Position numbers and translations under genes: made by a program | The notes under the pieces: model-generated | Databases searched by the model: none | What the model saw: only the letters and a program-made list of their open reading frames with translations | What the model was told of the DNA's origin: nothing | Part shown: positions 9,801 to 17,001 of the stretch, one piece after another | Position numbering within the stretch: position 1 is the first letter of the stretch | Layout of the letters: every line of letters begins with the position of its first letter | From: Gloeomargaritales cyanobacterium VI4D9 | GTDB taxonomy: Bacteria > Cyanobacteriota > Cyanobacteriia > Gloeomargaritales > Gloeomargaritaceae | Direction of reading: 5' to 3' | DNA: 64,000 nucleotides | Assembly: GCA_927797885.1 (NCBI GenBank) | Contig: OV696605.1 | Location: forward strand, 2,951,157-3,015,156

Positions 9801-11420
9801 CATAGTGAATTTGACCCCCTGCAAATGGATTCCTATAACCAGCTTTACACCTGGGTACAAACGGTGATTGAAGAAATTGCCCAGGTGGGGGAAGTCATGC
9901 GGGATATGGGGTTGATTACTCAGCAATCCCAAGAAAGTTTGCGGAAAAAACAACAAACTCTCAAGCAAATTCGGGGGGATTTACTCTGGATTCGGATGGT
10001 GCCTTTGCAGGAAATTTTACAGCGATTTCCCCGCATGGTACGGGATTTGTGTGTTCAGCACCATAAGCAAGTGGAAGTTAAGTTAATCGGAGCCAATACC
10101 CTGGTAGATAAAGCGGTCTTAGAAAAACTCACTGACCCGTTGGTGCATTTAGTCCGCAATGCTTTTGATCATGGGATTGAACCCCCCCAAACCCGCATTC
10201 AACGGGGTAAAAATCCTCAGGGTACGATTGAAATTCAAGCCTATTATCGGGGGAATCAAACCTATATTACTGTTGGGGATGATGGGCAGGGGATTGATTT
10301 AGAACGGGTGCGCCAAAAAGCTATCGAAAAACAAATTCTCACCCCAGAACAGGCGGCGAATGCCAGTAAAGTTGACCTTTTGAATTGTTTATTTACACCG
10401 GGATTTTCAACGGCGGCTGTGGTGAGTGACCTGTCCGGGCGGGGGGTCGGTTTAGACGTGGTGCGCTTGCAAATTCAAGAACTCAAAGGCTCGATTCAGA
10501 TTCATACGGAACCGGGGCAGGGGACGACCTTTACGATTCGTTTACCCTTGACGTTAACCATTACCAAGCTACTGGTTTTCAGTTTAGACCAGCGGCGGTT
10601 TGCCCTGGCGGTGGACAGTTTGGCGGCGATTGTGACCGTGACGGATGCAGCGTTGGTGACCATGCAGGGGCGGCAGTTGTACCGGTGGCAGGGGCGGTTG
10701 GTACCCCTGATTCCCCCCTCGGTGTTGGAGTACCGTTACCCAGTGCGGTGGGGGGCTGGGGAGGGAGCCGGGTTCACCTTACCCGCTGGGCAGGGACGAC
10801 CCCTCCTGCTGTTGAGTGTGGACAATGAGGTTTACGGTCTGGAAATTGACCAGATTTTGTTAGAACAAGACCTGGTGATTAAGCCCTTCAGTGGTCTGCT
10901 GCGCCCCCCTGCCTATGTGTATGGCTGTACGATTTTGGGAGATGGTCGCCTGGTGCCAGTGGTGGATGGGGCAGGGTTGGTCAACCATTGGTTACGCACG
11001 CCGGACGTGGGAGTGGTGGTGCCCAAAACCCCGGTGCGTACCCTAGCGCAAACGGAGATTTTGGTGGTGGATGATTCCCTGACGATCCGGGGAACTTTGA
11101 GCAAAATGCTAACCAAACATGGCTATCGGGTACATACCGCCGCCGATGGTCGGGAAGCCCTGGAATTATTAGCCCAAAATCCCCAAATCCAGGCGGTATT
11201 TTCTGATGTGGAAATGCCCCGCATGAATGGGTTTGAATTTCTCAGTGCCTGCCGCCAAGATGAACGTTATCAAACCTTGCCGATTATTATGCTCACGTCC
11301 CGGGCGGGGGAAAAACACCAAAAAATGGCGCAGAAATTGGGTTGTAATGCCTATTTGACCAAACCTTACCTGGAACCAGATTTGCTGAAAACCCTTAAGC
11401 AATTCGTGTCTTCTTCCTAA
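6837..11420 (+). CDS. CheA-type hybrid histidine kinase, two HPt modules and receiver
   Basis: A 1527-residue kinase of the chemotaxis/phototaxis CheA class. Order of domains: HPt 1 (RAAHSLKGGAAS, His48) with a helical follow-on domain to about 255; an acidic Trp-rich linker holding five 45-residue repeats (about 349-573); HPt 2 (His642) with a second copy of the follow-on domain to about 860; the dimerisation helix pair (about 915-1060); the ATPase domain with N-box LVRNAFDHGIE (about 1100) and G-boxes GDDGQGID and GRGVGLDVV; a CheW-like domain (about 1245-1390); and a receiver domain with phospho-acceptor Asp1457 (FSDVEMPRMNG). Cyanobacterial relatives are PixL and PilL-type kinases of pilus motility. 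No cheW, cheY or receptor gene is adjacent, so the input is unknown. The repeated [HPt + follow-on] unit indicates internal duplication. Confidence 0.93.
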   Translation: MSDLSPDEITAYFRAEVPGLLAELETGLRRLRQDHSVPAYYRLLRAAHSLKGGAASVSMYGIQTLAQCLEDVFQTLLAQPDQDIESIEDLLFQGFDCLRLPLSQWLKTGVCDSDFALRRAKTIYKQLTDILGPVPTTIKPVTSADLEVDVAQTIFDNDIAPKIAEIEGLLSQSDPALLCGELRAQFDVLIGLGEMLNFPGLTRIGQVVVQALIHHPSHAAEIARLAIRDLQAVMGGQHQGGEPSPELLAWAKPSEDGENQFITQEETILNWGEMDVESFNDVGGNESSVTDDLFWDEIGEVNQPQVDSLTANNLEKSDEMPIPDGSDFWGEEVTDIQSLEPPILSPWNEVEYETTPQIRDTEPVNSTDSFWEEIGELSQTEPQDLPESSSFWDEVEYETTPQIRDTEPVNSTDSFWEEIGELSQTKPQDLPESSSFWEGVNNAITPPVNEIEPANSTDSFWEEIGELSQTEPQDLPESSSFWEEVNNAITPPVNETEPANSPDSFWEEIGELSQTEPQNLPESSSFWEGVNNTITPPVNETEPVNFTDSFWEEIGELSQTEPQNLPESSSFWEENHPESEQNPSTPLWTGPALPPTSEINSEALEFFAQEAQDLLQELESGLLTLRQNHDIPHIHALMRAAHSLKGGAATVGLTVIQVIAHRLENALQKLYQWPGTLDVPLEEALLRAFDTLRQPLQSQLTNGHLDPDTVLHNAEQAFLLLEEILGPTEPTGVDTYMPSAQDLGVDMTATIFGGDIQQGLTQLSGLLAHPTGDWVAEVISQLEIFTNLGELLNLPGWRSVCQAGLTALTQHPDQATAIAQVLLRDLRQGYDQVMAGDREHGGRVSPELQAFLGENFQPSVPIELLRIETPTEILTSDNINTLFEQLPPATDVAEPPAATPKVSAAQPQPTRGAVVRVEVSRLERLNNLIGELVIQENGSLLHQQQLQNLVQTFGQRLNKFEMLSRMLQDAADQLTVRTHAETTPQSEAHSEFDPLQMDSYNQLYTWVQTVIEEIAQVGEVMRDMGLITQQSQESLRKKQQTLKQIRGDLLWIRMVPLQEILQRFPRMVRDLCVQHHKQVEVKLIGANTLVDKAVLEKLTDPLVHLVRNAFDHGIEPPQTRIQRGKNPQGTIEIQAYYRGNQTYITVGDDGQGIDLERVRQKAIEKQILTPEQAANASKVDLLNCLFTPGFSTAAVVSDLSGRGVGLDVVRLQIQELKGSIQIHTEPGQGTTFTIRLPLTLTITKLLVFSLDQRRFALAVDSLAAIVTVTDAALVTMQGRQLYRWQGRLVPLIPPSVLEYRYPVRWGAGEGAGFTLPAGQGRPLLLLSVDNEVYGLEIDQILLEQDLVIKPFSGLLRPPAYVYGCTILGDGRLVPVVDGAGLVNHWLRTPDVGVVVPKTPVRTLAQTEILVVDDSLTIRGTLSKMLTKHGYRVHTAADGREALELLAQNPQIQAVFSDVEMPRMNGFEFLSACRQDERYQTLPIIMLTSRAGEKHQKMAQKLGCNAYLTKPYLEPDLLKTLKQFVSSS
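7881..8555 (+). repeat. Five in-frame 135-bp tandem repeats within the kinase gene
   Basis: Units start at about 7881, 8016, 8151, 8286 and 8421, each exactly 135 bases (45 codons). Each encodes a version of TDSFWEEIGELSQTEPQDLP plus ESSSFWEE and a variable segment that is either a VEYETTPQIRDTEP or a VNNAITPPVNETEP type. A diverged FWDEIGEV motif upstream (about residue 300) and another FWGEEV near residue 325 suggest the motif existed before amplification. The units are acidic and carry two Trp-Glu motifs each, like a flexible linker with repeated short binding motifs. Confidence 0.9.
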
Positions 11421-11421
11421 A

Positions 11422-11543
11422 TATAGCAATCCTAAATGAAAATGGAATAGGGGTCGCAGGGGCACCGCCCCCGTCTTGGGTTCTGGAAAATTCTTGTATG
11501 CCTACGGCACGCAAGCTAATGTAAATCAAGTAGGATTGCTATA
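11422..11543 (+). repeat. Dispersed repeat family A, copy 2 (tail cassette)
   Basis: A 122-bp family A element that begins one base after the kinase stop codon. It has the standard inverted ends and the core GGGGCACCGCCCCCGT, plus an extra tail cassette TGCCTACGGCACGCAAGCTA before the right end. It may provide the 3' hairpin of the kinase transcript. Confidence 0.85.
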
Positions 11544-11669
11544 TGTAGCGATAATTTCAAATGATTGATTAGACGATTCATGATATGAATAACAACATTA
11601 CTCAACATCAGGGCGGGGCAATAGCCTGTAACCTTTGATTCTCTACGTATGAAATTCTCTAAGTATGAA

Positions 11670-11808
11670 TTAAGGGCACTTCTAAAAATAGGTCGCGGGG
11701 GCGTAGCCCCCGGCTCTGGTTTTCGATAGCCTGCGTGGCGTAGCCATTAATATGGGCATTTCAGCGAGATAAACTTCAATGGGTGTAAATAAATAGAGGT
11801 GCCCTTAA
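11670..11808 (+). repeat. Dispersed repeat family B1, copy 1
   Basis: A 139-bp element with ends TTAAGGGCACTTCTA and TAGAGGTGCCCTTAA, nearly perfect inverted repeats. It is almost identical to 59431-59569 over its whole length. The interior includes the palindromic GCCTGCGTGGCGTAGCC. No open reading frame. The rest of the 505-bp gap between the kinase and the next gene holds only family A copy 2 and unremarkable A/T-rich sequence. Confidence 0.85.
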
Positions 11809-11925
11809 GAAAATAAGAATAAAACTTCTGTTCATAATTCAGATGAGATTACCACATCGGTTTCCCACCTAATTGGGTGGCATTGCGATACATTAGAAGC
11901 AAACGGGCAATTAGGGGGGCGTAAA

Positions 11926-12369
11926 ATGATTCGCTGGCAAATGCTCATCGGTACAGCCTTGGCAATCCATGCGCTGAGTACTGCCGTGCGGGCGGAAATG
12001 GTTGACGTACAGGCAATAGATTTGGTGCGTCAGAGTGAAACTGCCCTCATCCAGGGGGATCAGGTTCGTTCATTGCAATTTTTGGAACAGGCAATCCGGG
12101 GCATGAGTGGGGGGCAAATCCTGGATTTATTGCTCCAAGGTCAACGGCTGTTGCGCCAGGGTCGTACCCAAGATGTGCTGGCTTTGTTGCAGGTGGTATT
12201 GCCTTTACTCCAGGGGCTAATGACCCAAATTCCTGCCGAGTCCCTGCCCGCCGATCCCCAGGTGATAGGCACAGTGGTTGAGCCGCTGATCAAAAACTTA
12301 CCCAAATCCCCCGAAACCCGCCCCATTATGGATATGATGCAAACTCTTTTCAAGCAACTTGGTCGGTGA
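11926..12369 (+). CDS. Secreted protein of unknown function
   Basis: 147 residues with an N-terminal signal peptide (MLIGTALAIHALSTAVRAE, cleavage near residue 24). The mature part is predicted to be mostly helical, rich in Gln and Leu (LLLQGQRLLRQGRTQDVLAL), without Cys. I do not recognise the family; the helical spacing could be TPR-like but no canonical TPR is present. The next gene starts within the stop codon (ATGA-type overlap), so the two are probably co-translated and may act together. Confidence 0.65.
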   Translation: MIRWQMLIGTALAIHALSTAVRAEMVDVQAIDLVRQSETALIQGDQVRSLQFLEQAIRGMSGGQILDLLLQGQRLLRQGRTQDVLALLQVVLPLLQGLMTQIPAESLPADPQVIGTVVEPLIKNLPKSPETRPIMDMMQTLFKQLGR

Positions 12370-12692
12370 TGTTATTGAGTACCACTGATACCTTGGACGG
12401 TCATCCCATTCAAGCCTATTTGGGCATTGTCACCGCCGAGGTGGTCTATGGGAGCAACGCCTTACGGGATTTTTTTGCGGGGATTCGGGATATTATTGGC
12501 GGACGCACCGGCAGTTACGAGCGGGTATTTCAGCAAAGTCAAAACGAAGCGATGAAGGAACTTGAGCAACGGGCGAAAAAATTGGGAGCCAATGGGGTGG
12601 TGGGGATTCGGATCAGCACGGGTTCGATTGAAATCGGGGATGGTGGGGTTTTGCTGTTGGTGACGGCAATAGGTACAGCGGTGAAGATTTAG
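12369..12692 (+). CDS. YbjQ/UPF0145 family protein
   Basis: 107 residues from the ATG that overlaps the stop of the preceding gene. The sequence matches the YbjQ (UPF0145, DUF74) family: the N-terminal strand LLSTTDTLDG, the helix with YERVFQQSQNEAMKELEQRA, and the motif GANGVVGIRISTGSI. The family is a small pentameric fold once called heavy-metal binding; its function is unproven. Length is typical. The overlap with a secreted-protein gene is the only functional hint. Confidence 0.85.
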   Translation: MLLSTTDTLDGHPIQAYLGIVTAEVVYGSNALRDFFAGIRDIIGGRTGSYERVFQQSQNEAMKELEQRAKKLGANGVVGIRISTGSIEIGDGGVLLLVTAIGTAVKI

Positions 12693-12755
12693 TGATACCC
12701 TGATTTTTCACTAGGGAAAACTCCTACACTCAGGCGCAAGCTAAGTTTACACGCC

Positions 12756-13319
12756 ATGACTGCATCCTTAAGCCAATTACTGACAATTGAAGAATTTCTT
12801 AAATTGCCTTACATCGAAGCATCGCCCGCCTGGGAATATAGTCATGGGGTTGCCATCCAAAAACCCATGCCCAGCACCCGACACGCTGTTTTACAGAAAC
12901 GACTTCTAACGGAAGTTGATAAACACAGTCAAGCCTACACAGCATTACCAGAACTGCGCTGTACTTTTGCTGGACGTTCTATTGTTCCCGATATTGCCGT
13001 TATTGCCTGGGAGCGTATTCAAGTGAATGAAGCCGGAGAGCCAGAAGATCATTTTATGCAAGCTCCTGATTGGGTTATCGAAATCCTTTCACCGAATCAA
13101 AAACCAAACCGTGTCATTGACAATCTTTTGCATTGCATACGAAATGGTTCCCGATTGGGCTGGATGCTTGATCCGGATGATTATTCTGTCTTGATTTTTG
13201 TGCCCCACCAAGAACCTAATGTCTGTCGGGGTAATTGCCCACTTCAATTACTAGAAGGAATCCATTTAGAGCTTACATCTGAACAAGTTTTTTCATGTTT
13301 GCAAATAGATAAACGCTGA
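12756..13319 (+). CDS. Uma2/DUF820 family putative endonuclease
   Basis: 187 residues of the Uma2 (DUF820) family with a PD-(D/E)XK nuclease fold. The conserved elements are IEEFLKLPY at the start, SIVPDIAVIAWE (first acidic residue), DWVIEILSPNQ (second acidic residue), and the Lys-bearing helix, here KPNRVIDNLLHCIRNGSRLGW, followed by WMLDPDDYSVLIF. Cyanobacteria carry many copies; their biological role is not settled. This copy is clearly diverged from the tandem array at 33-36 kb and so is not a recent duplicate. It has no obvious partner gene. Confidence 0.88.
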   Translation: MTASLSQLLTIEEFLKLPYIEASPAWEYSHGVAIQKPMPSTRHAVLQKRLLTEVDKHSQAYTALPELRCTFAGRSIVPDIAVIAWERIQVNEAGEPEDHFMQAPDWVIEILSPNQKPNRVIDNLLHCIRNGSRLGWMLDPDDYSVLIFVPHQEPNVCRGNCPLQLLEGIHLELTSEQVFSCLQIDKR

Positions 13320-13343
13320 GAACTCTTCGATCATTTACAACTT

Positions 13344-13467
13344 TAGGGCACCTCTATTAATTCATGACTATTGAGAATGACCCCTAGGTTATTGATAATT
13401 GCCAACGAGAGAATCGGGCTTCCGAGTCTGTCATGTAAGTACAAAAATCAATAGATAGAGGTTCCCC
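13344..13467 (+). repeat. Dispersed repeat family B2, copy 1
   Basis: About 124 bp with left end GGGCACCTCTATTAATTCAT and an imperfect right end ATAGAGGTTCCCC. The interior (TTGAGAATGACCCC, TTATTGATAATTGCCAACG) recurs at 22481, 27240, 39138 and 41938. It shares its terminal bases with family B1 but not the interior. Confidence 0.75.
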
Positions 13468-13565
13468 ATATTCCCCATATTTGTTCTGCCGAACCGCATT
13501 GGCTCGATATTTCTTTAGCGAGTCCCTTCACTTCAATTACGAAATTTTCTAGCCGTTCTATCATA

Positions 13566-13684
13566 TATAGCAATCCTAAATGAGAATGGAACAGAGGGTC
13601 GCAGGGGCACCGCCCCCGTAAAAGAAGCACCTGCGGTGTATGGTTCTGAAAAATTTTTGTTTGAAAATCAAGTAGGATTGCTAT
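13566..13684 (+). repeat. Dispersed repeat family A, copy 3 (middle cassette)
   Basis: A 119-bp family A element with the extra middle cassette TAAAAGAAGCACCTGCGGTG between the GC-rich core and the TGGTTCTG segment, as in copies at 22268 and 30029. With B2 copy 1 it explains about half of the 590-bp gap between the Uma2 gene and the HerA-like gene; the remainder (13685-13911) contains the motif GGCTACGCCACGCAAGCGAA but no supported gene. Confidence 0.88.
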
Positions 13685-13911
13685 GGCATCTTTTTTTAGC
13701 ATCTTTGAGGGAAGAAAGCCAAGGCAGGACGATACTGGAAAGATGTTTTGCGGAATGAATCGTAATTTATCGCCTCGTGTGGCGGGGTTACAGTTTCTAT
13801 TTTGCGCCGGTATATCGAGAACGAAACACCCCCGCCTCTCATCCCGACCCACGGCTACGCCACGCAAGCGAACGTCCTACGGACAGAGGGCGGGGCTTCC
13901 CGGCGGTTTAG

Positions 13912-15555
13912 CTAAAAGCCCAAATCCCGGCGGGCGGACTGGGCACGGGCAAGAATTTTGTCCCGATCCCGTTGGGTATCCAGGTAGCCCAATTCCTGGT
14001 AAAAGGTCATGTCGTAGGGGCGAGTCTGCACCACCACCGGCATGGGCACCGCATGACCCAGCACCAGCGCCTGTTGTTTGGAATCTAATTTCGCCAGCAC
14101 CGAACGCAGTCCCTGACCCCCAGAAACCCCGGTAAAAATGGCATCAATGTCCTTTTCATCATTCAATAACGCCGTGATCCGGGTACCAATCTGGGACATC
14201 ACCTCGTTGTCAATCCCGGAAGGGCGTTGATCCACCACCAACAGGGTGACAAAATACTTCCGCATTTCCCGGGCGATGGTGCCGAAAATGGTCTGGTGCG
14301 CCACCCCTGGGTTCAAAAACCGGTGGGCTTCCTCAATGGTGATCACCAACTGCCGGGGGCGGTCATGCGGGTCTTTACTTTGCAGAAATTTCTCCGCTTT
14401 TTTCACATAGGAACCGTGAATCCGGCGGGTAATGATATTGGTCGCCAACATATAAGCCAACAGGTTGGACTGGGAGCCAAATTCCACCACCACATGGTGC
14501 CCCGCATCCAAGTCCCGCAGGATTTGGTTCACGTAATTGTTCGCCGAACCGGAACGGATATAGGTGAGATTTTCCAACCGTTGCAGTTTGCGTTGCAGAG
14601 CCATGATTGCCGCCGGACTCCCCCGTTTGGTCTGGCAAAATTCCTGAATGTCATCGTTCGACATTTGCAGTAACTGGGCGATCCATTGCTTATTAAATTC
14701 TGCCCGCAGAATGTTGGCATTTTCCAAACTGGCTTCCGAAAGATTTAACACCTCCCGCAGGAGTTCCAAATCCTCCACTTCAATCTGGTCTAAACTAATC
14801 CACAATTCCTGGGCATGGCGCACCCCCCGCCGCTGGGTCGAAGCCGGGTCAAGGGTATAAATTTTAATCTGGTCGGGAAATAATTGCTGTAACCCCTTCA
14901 CCATCGAAACATCCTTGCCCTCCTTCATCGCCTCCCAGCCGTACTCCGAGTGCATATCAAAAATTAAATTCACCGCCGCCTGTTTGTGAATAATGCCGCA
15001 GAGTAATAGGCGGGTCAAAAAGGATTTCCCCGTTCCAGATTTCCCAAAAATGCCGTTGCTCCGCTCCACAAACCGGTCTAGATCAATACAGATGGGCACA
15101 TCCATATCCAAGGGGCGACCGATGGCAAAATTGCGCCGGTGCGGGTCATCCTCCCACCCAAAAACCGAGCGAAAATCCTGCTCCGAAGCATCATAAACCT
15201 GGCTGAAATGGCTGGGTACGGTTTTCACCGGCAGGAGTTCCATCGGCTGGTCCCCATCCCCGGTAATCAGGGTCAACATGGGGCTAAGATTCACCGTCGA
15301 ATAGGTGCCTGTCCCCGCCAAAACCTGGGTGAGGAATTGATTGTGGGGTGCGGGGGGATCGGCGAGAATCCGGGGGCTGGCGGTGCCCAAGACCACATCC
15401 GTAAGCATACAAAAAAACCGTGCCCTGCGTCCCTGCACCACCAAAAATTTACCCACCCGTAAATCCTCAACGGAAATATCAGGATGTAACCGCACTTCTA
15501 AACCTTGGGTGAGTGACCCTTGAATGACAGAACCGAGCGGAGGCATGGTGGTCAT
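13912..15555 (-). CDS. HerA-like ATPase (DUF87)
   Basis: 547 residues. An N-terminal HAS-barrel-like beta region (about 1-150) is followed by a HerA/FtsK-type ATPase core: Walker A GIFGKSGTGKS near 170-180, the switch FDMHSEYGW, and Walker B LVITIEEAHRF near 430, then an arginine-finger region (REMRKYFVTLLVVDQRP). HerA proteins are hexameric DNA translocases; archaeal ones work with NurA in end resection, and bacterial ones also occur in defence islands. No NurA or SIR2 partner is adjacent, and this form is a common cyanobacterial housekeeping type. The start ATG at 15555 gives the typical N-terminus. Confidence 0.88.
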   Translation of the reverse strand: MTTMPPLGSVIQGSLTQGLEVRLHPDISVEDLRVGKFLVVQGRRARFFCMLTDVVLGTASPRILADPPAPHNQFLTQVLAGTGTYSTVNLSPMLTLITGDGDQPMELLPVKTVPSHFSQVYDASEQDFRSVFGWEDDPHRRNFAIGRPLDMDVPICIDLDRFVERSNGIFGKSGTGKSFLTRLLLCGIIHKQAAVNLIFDMHSEYGWEAMKEGKDVSMVKGLQQLFPDQIKIYTLDPASTQRRGVRHAQELWISLDQIEVEDLELLREVLNLSEASLENANILRAEFNKQWIAQLLQMSNDDIQEFCQTKRGSPAAIMALQRKLQRLENLTYIRSGSANNYVNQILRDLDAGHHVVVEFGSQSNLLAYMLATNIITRRIHGSYVKKAEKFLQSKDPHDRPRQLVITIEEAHRFLNPGVAHQTIFGTIAREMRKYFVTLLVVDQRPSGIDNEVMSQIGTRITALLNDEKDIDAIFTGVSGGQGLRSVLAKLDSKQQALVLGHAVPMPVVVQTRPYDMTFYQELGYLDTQRDRDKILARAQSARRDLGF

Positions 15556-15729
15556 AAATTCTTTTCGTACCCAGAATAAATTGGTTCTATACTAATCCGA
15601 ATGGCTCCACTTTGGGGACAATGGCACTGAAAATAACCCCAATTTATAGAAATTTTTCTGTTATCCCCAGGATAAGCAAGCCGGGAAACATCTTCTGCTA
15701 TGGTAAGGATCAGTGACCTGGAGGGTAAG

Positions 15730-16266
15730 ATGGCAGTCCTAGAGCGTGTACCGGATGTGGTGTTCAAAACCCGGGTGCGGGATGAGTCGGTGGGTGGTTC
15801 CAACCCCTTTCGGTGGCAAGACCTGACCACCCAGGATATTTTCGGCGGCAAAAAAGTAGTTTTATTCGCCCTACCAGGAGCCTTTACCCCCACCTGTTCC
15901 AGCACCCATTTACCCCGCTATGAAGAACTTTATGATGAATTTCGTGCCCTGGGGATTGATGCGGTGATTTGCCTATCGGTGAATGATGCCTTTGTCATGT
16001 ACCAATGGGGCAAACAACAGGGGGTAAAAAATGTGTTTTTATTGCCCGATGGTTCCGGGGAATTTACCCGCAAGATGGGGATGCTGGTACGCAAGGACAA
16101 TTTGGGGTTTGGGATGCGTTCTTGGCGGTATTCCATGTATGTGAATGATGGGGTGATTGAAAAAATGTTCATCGAACCCAACTTTAGCGATGATTGTCCC
16201 ATTGATCCCTTTGAGGTGTCCGATGCGGATACCATGTTGAATTATCTCAAATCCCTAAAATCCTAG
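15730..16266 (+). CDS. Peroxiredoxin of the Prx5/PrxII type
   Basis: About 178 residues from the ATG at 15730 ([12 protein letters not shown]); a longer form from 15700 is possible but adds residues not found in relatives. The peroxidatic cysteine is in [13 protein letters not shown], and the downstream Arg/Trp motif RSWRYSMYV is conserved in Prx5. Such enzymes reduce hydrogen peroxide and alkyl hydroperoxides using glutathione or thioredoxin. No fused glutaredoxin domain is present. It is divergent from the HerA gene; the 175-bp space between them must hold both promoters. Confidence 0.93.
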   Translation: MAVLERVPDVVFKTRVRDESVGGSNPFRWQDLTTQDIFGGKKVVLFALPGAFTPTCSSTHLPRYEELYDEFRALGIDAVICLSVNDAFVMYQWGKQQGVKNVFLLPDGSGEFTRKMGMLVRKDNLGFGMRSWRYSMYVNDGVIEKMFIEPNFSDDCPIDPFEVSDADTMLNYLKSLKS

Positions 16267-16297
16267 GGCATTCGGGTGGGAAGGAGAATTTTAATCA

Positions 16298-16423
16298 TAT
16301 AGCAGTTTCATAAGATGTATGTGAATAAAAAGGTTACTTAGAAGCAGAAATAGGGTTGTGCCCTAAGACTCTTGATTTTCTAAGCATGAAATTTTTACTG
16401 ACTATTCAAACGTGATTGCTATA
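16298..16423 (+). repeat. Inverted-repeat element with family A-like ends
   Basis: About 126 bp bounded by TATAGCAGTTTCA and CGTGATTGCTATA. The ends resemble family A but the interior is unrelated and A/T-rich. Only this copy is seen with both ends; a fragment-like sequence (TATAGCGTGTTTCATA) follows family A copy 5 near 22389. Confidence 0.45.
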
Positions 16424-16574
16424 CGAAACACACCATAAAGTGTTTTATGAACGAATGCAAGAGGTCTATCCTCAGTAGCGTTGAATGTCCGTAACAAAAC
16501 TTAACAGGTCAGAGTTACCCTACCAGGGGCTCTACACCTACCAGTTCCATAAAGGTACAGTGCCTGCCTATTTC

Positions 16575-16675
16575 TATAGCAATCCTAAACAAGAATGGAA
16601 CAGGGGTCGCAGGGGCACCGCCCCCGTCCCTGGTTCTGGAAAATTTGTGTTCGTTAATCAAATAGGATTGCTATA
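16575..16675 (+). repeat. Dispersed repeat family A, copy 4
   Basis: A standard 101-bp copy with intact inverted ends and no extra cassette. The 735-bp region between the peroxiredoxin and RND genes holds this copy, the preceding inverted-repeat element and tRNA-Val; no protein gene is supported. Confidence 0.9.
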
Positions 16676-16885
16676 TCTGTAAATATCGCAACTTATCCAT
16701 AAGTTCATAACGCCACGCAGGCTATCGTTCTTCCTCCAATTTGACCCACTCACGAGGCATAGATTCTGCCCCAAATTTATGTAGCCCAATTCGTGGCTAA
16801 ACTGCCCCAATTAACCCTAACCATACCCAACCCGTACTTACAGGGGCATCCCGTAAAATCCCGATGAAACCCGGGTAAAACCGTA

Positions 16886-16957
<72 letters not shown>

Positions 16958-17001
16958 GCAGGATTATCATCATAGCAAAATTTATCCCAAAACTCGGATG
17001 A

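Noticed and set aside
13685-13911. Gene in the plus-strand frame 13683-14135
   Set aside because: It begins inside a family A repeat and runs antisense through the HerA-like gene, with no start site or homology.
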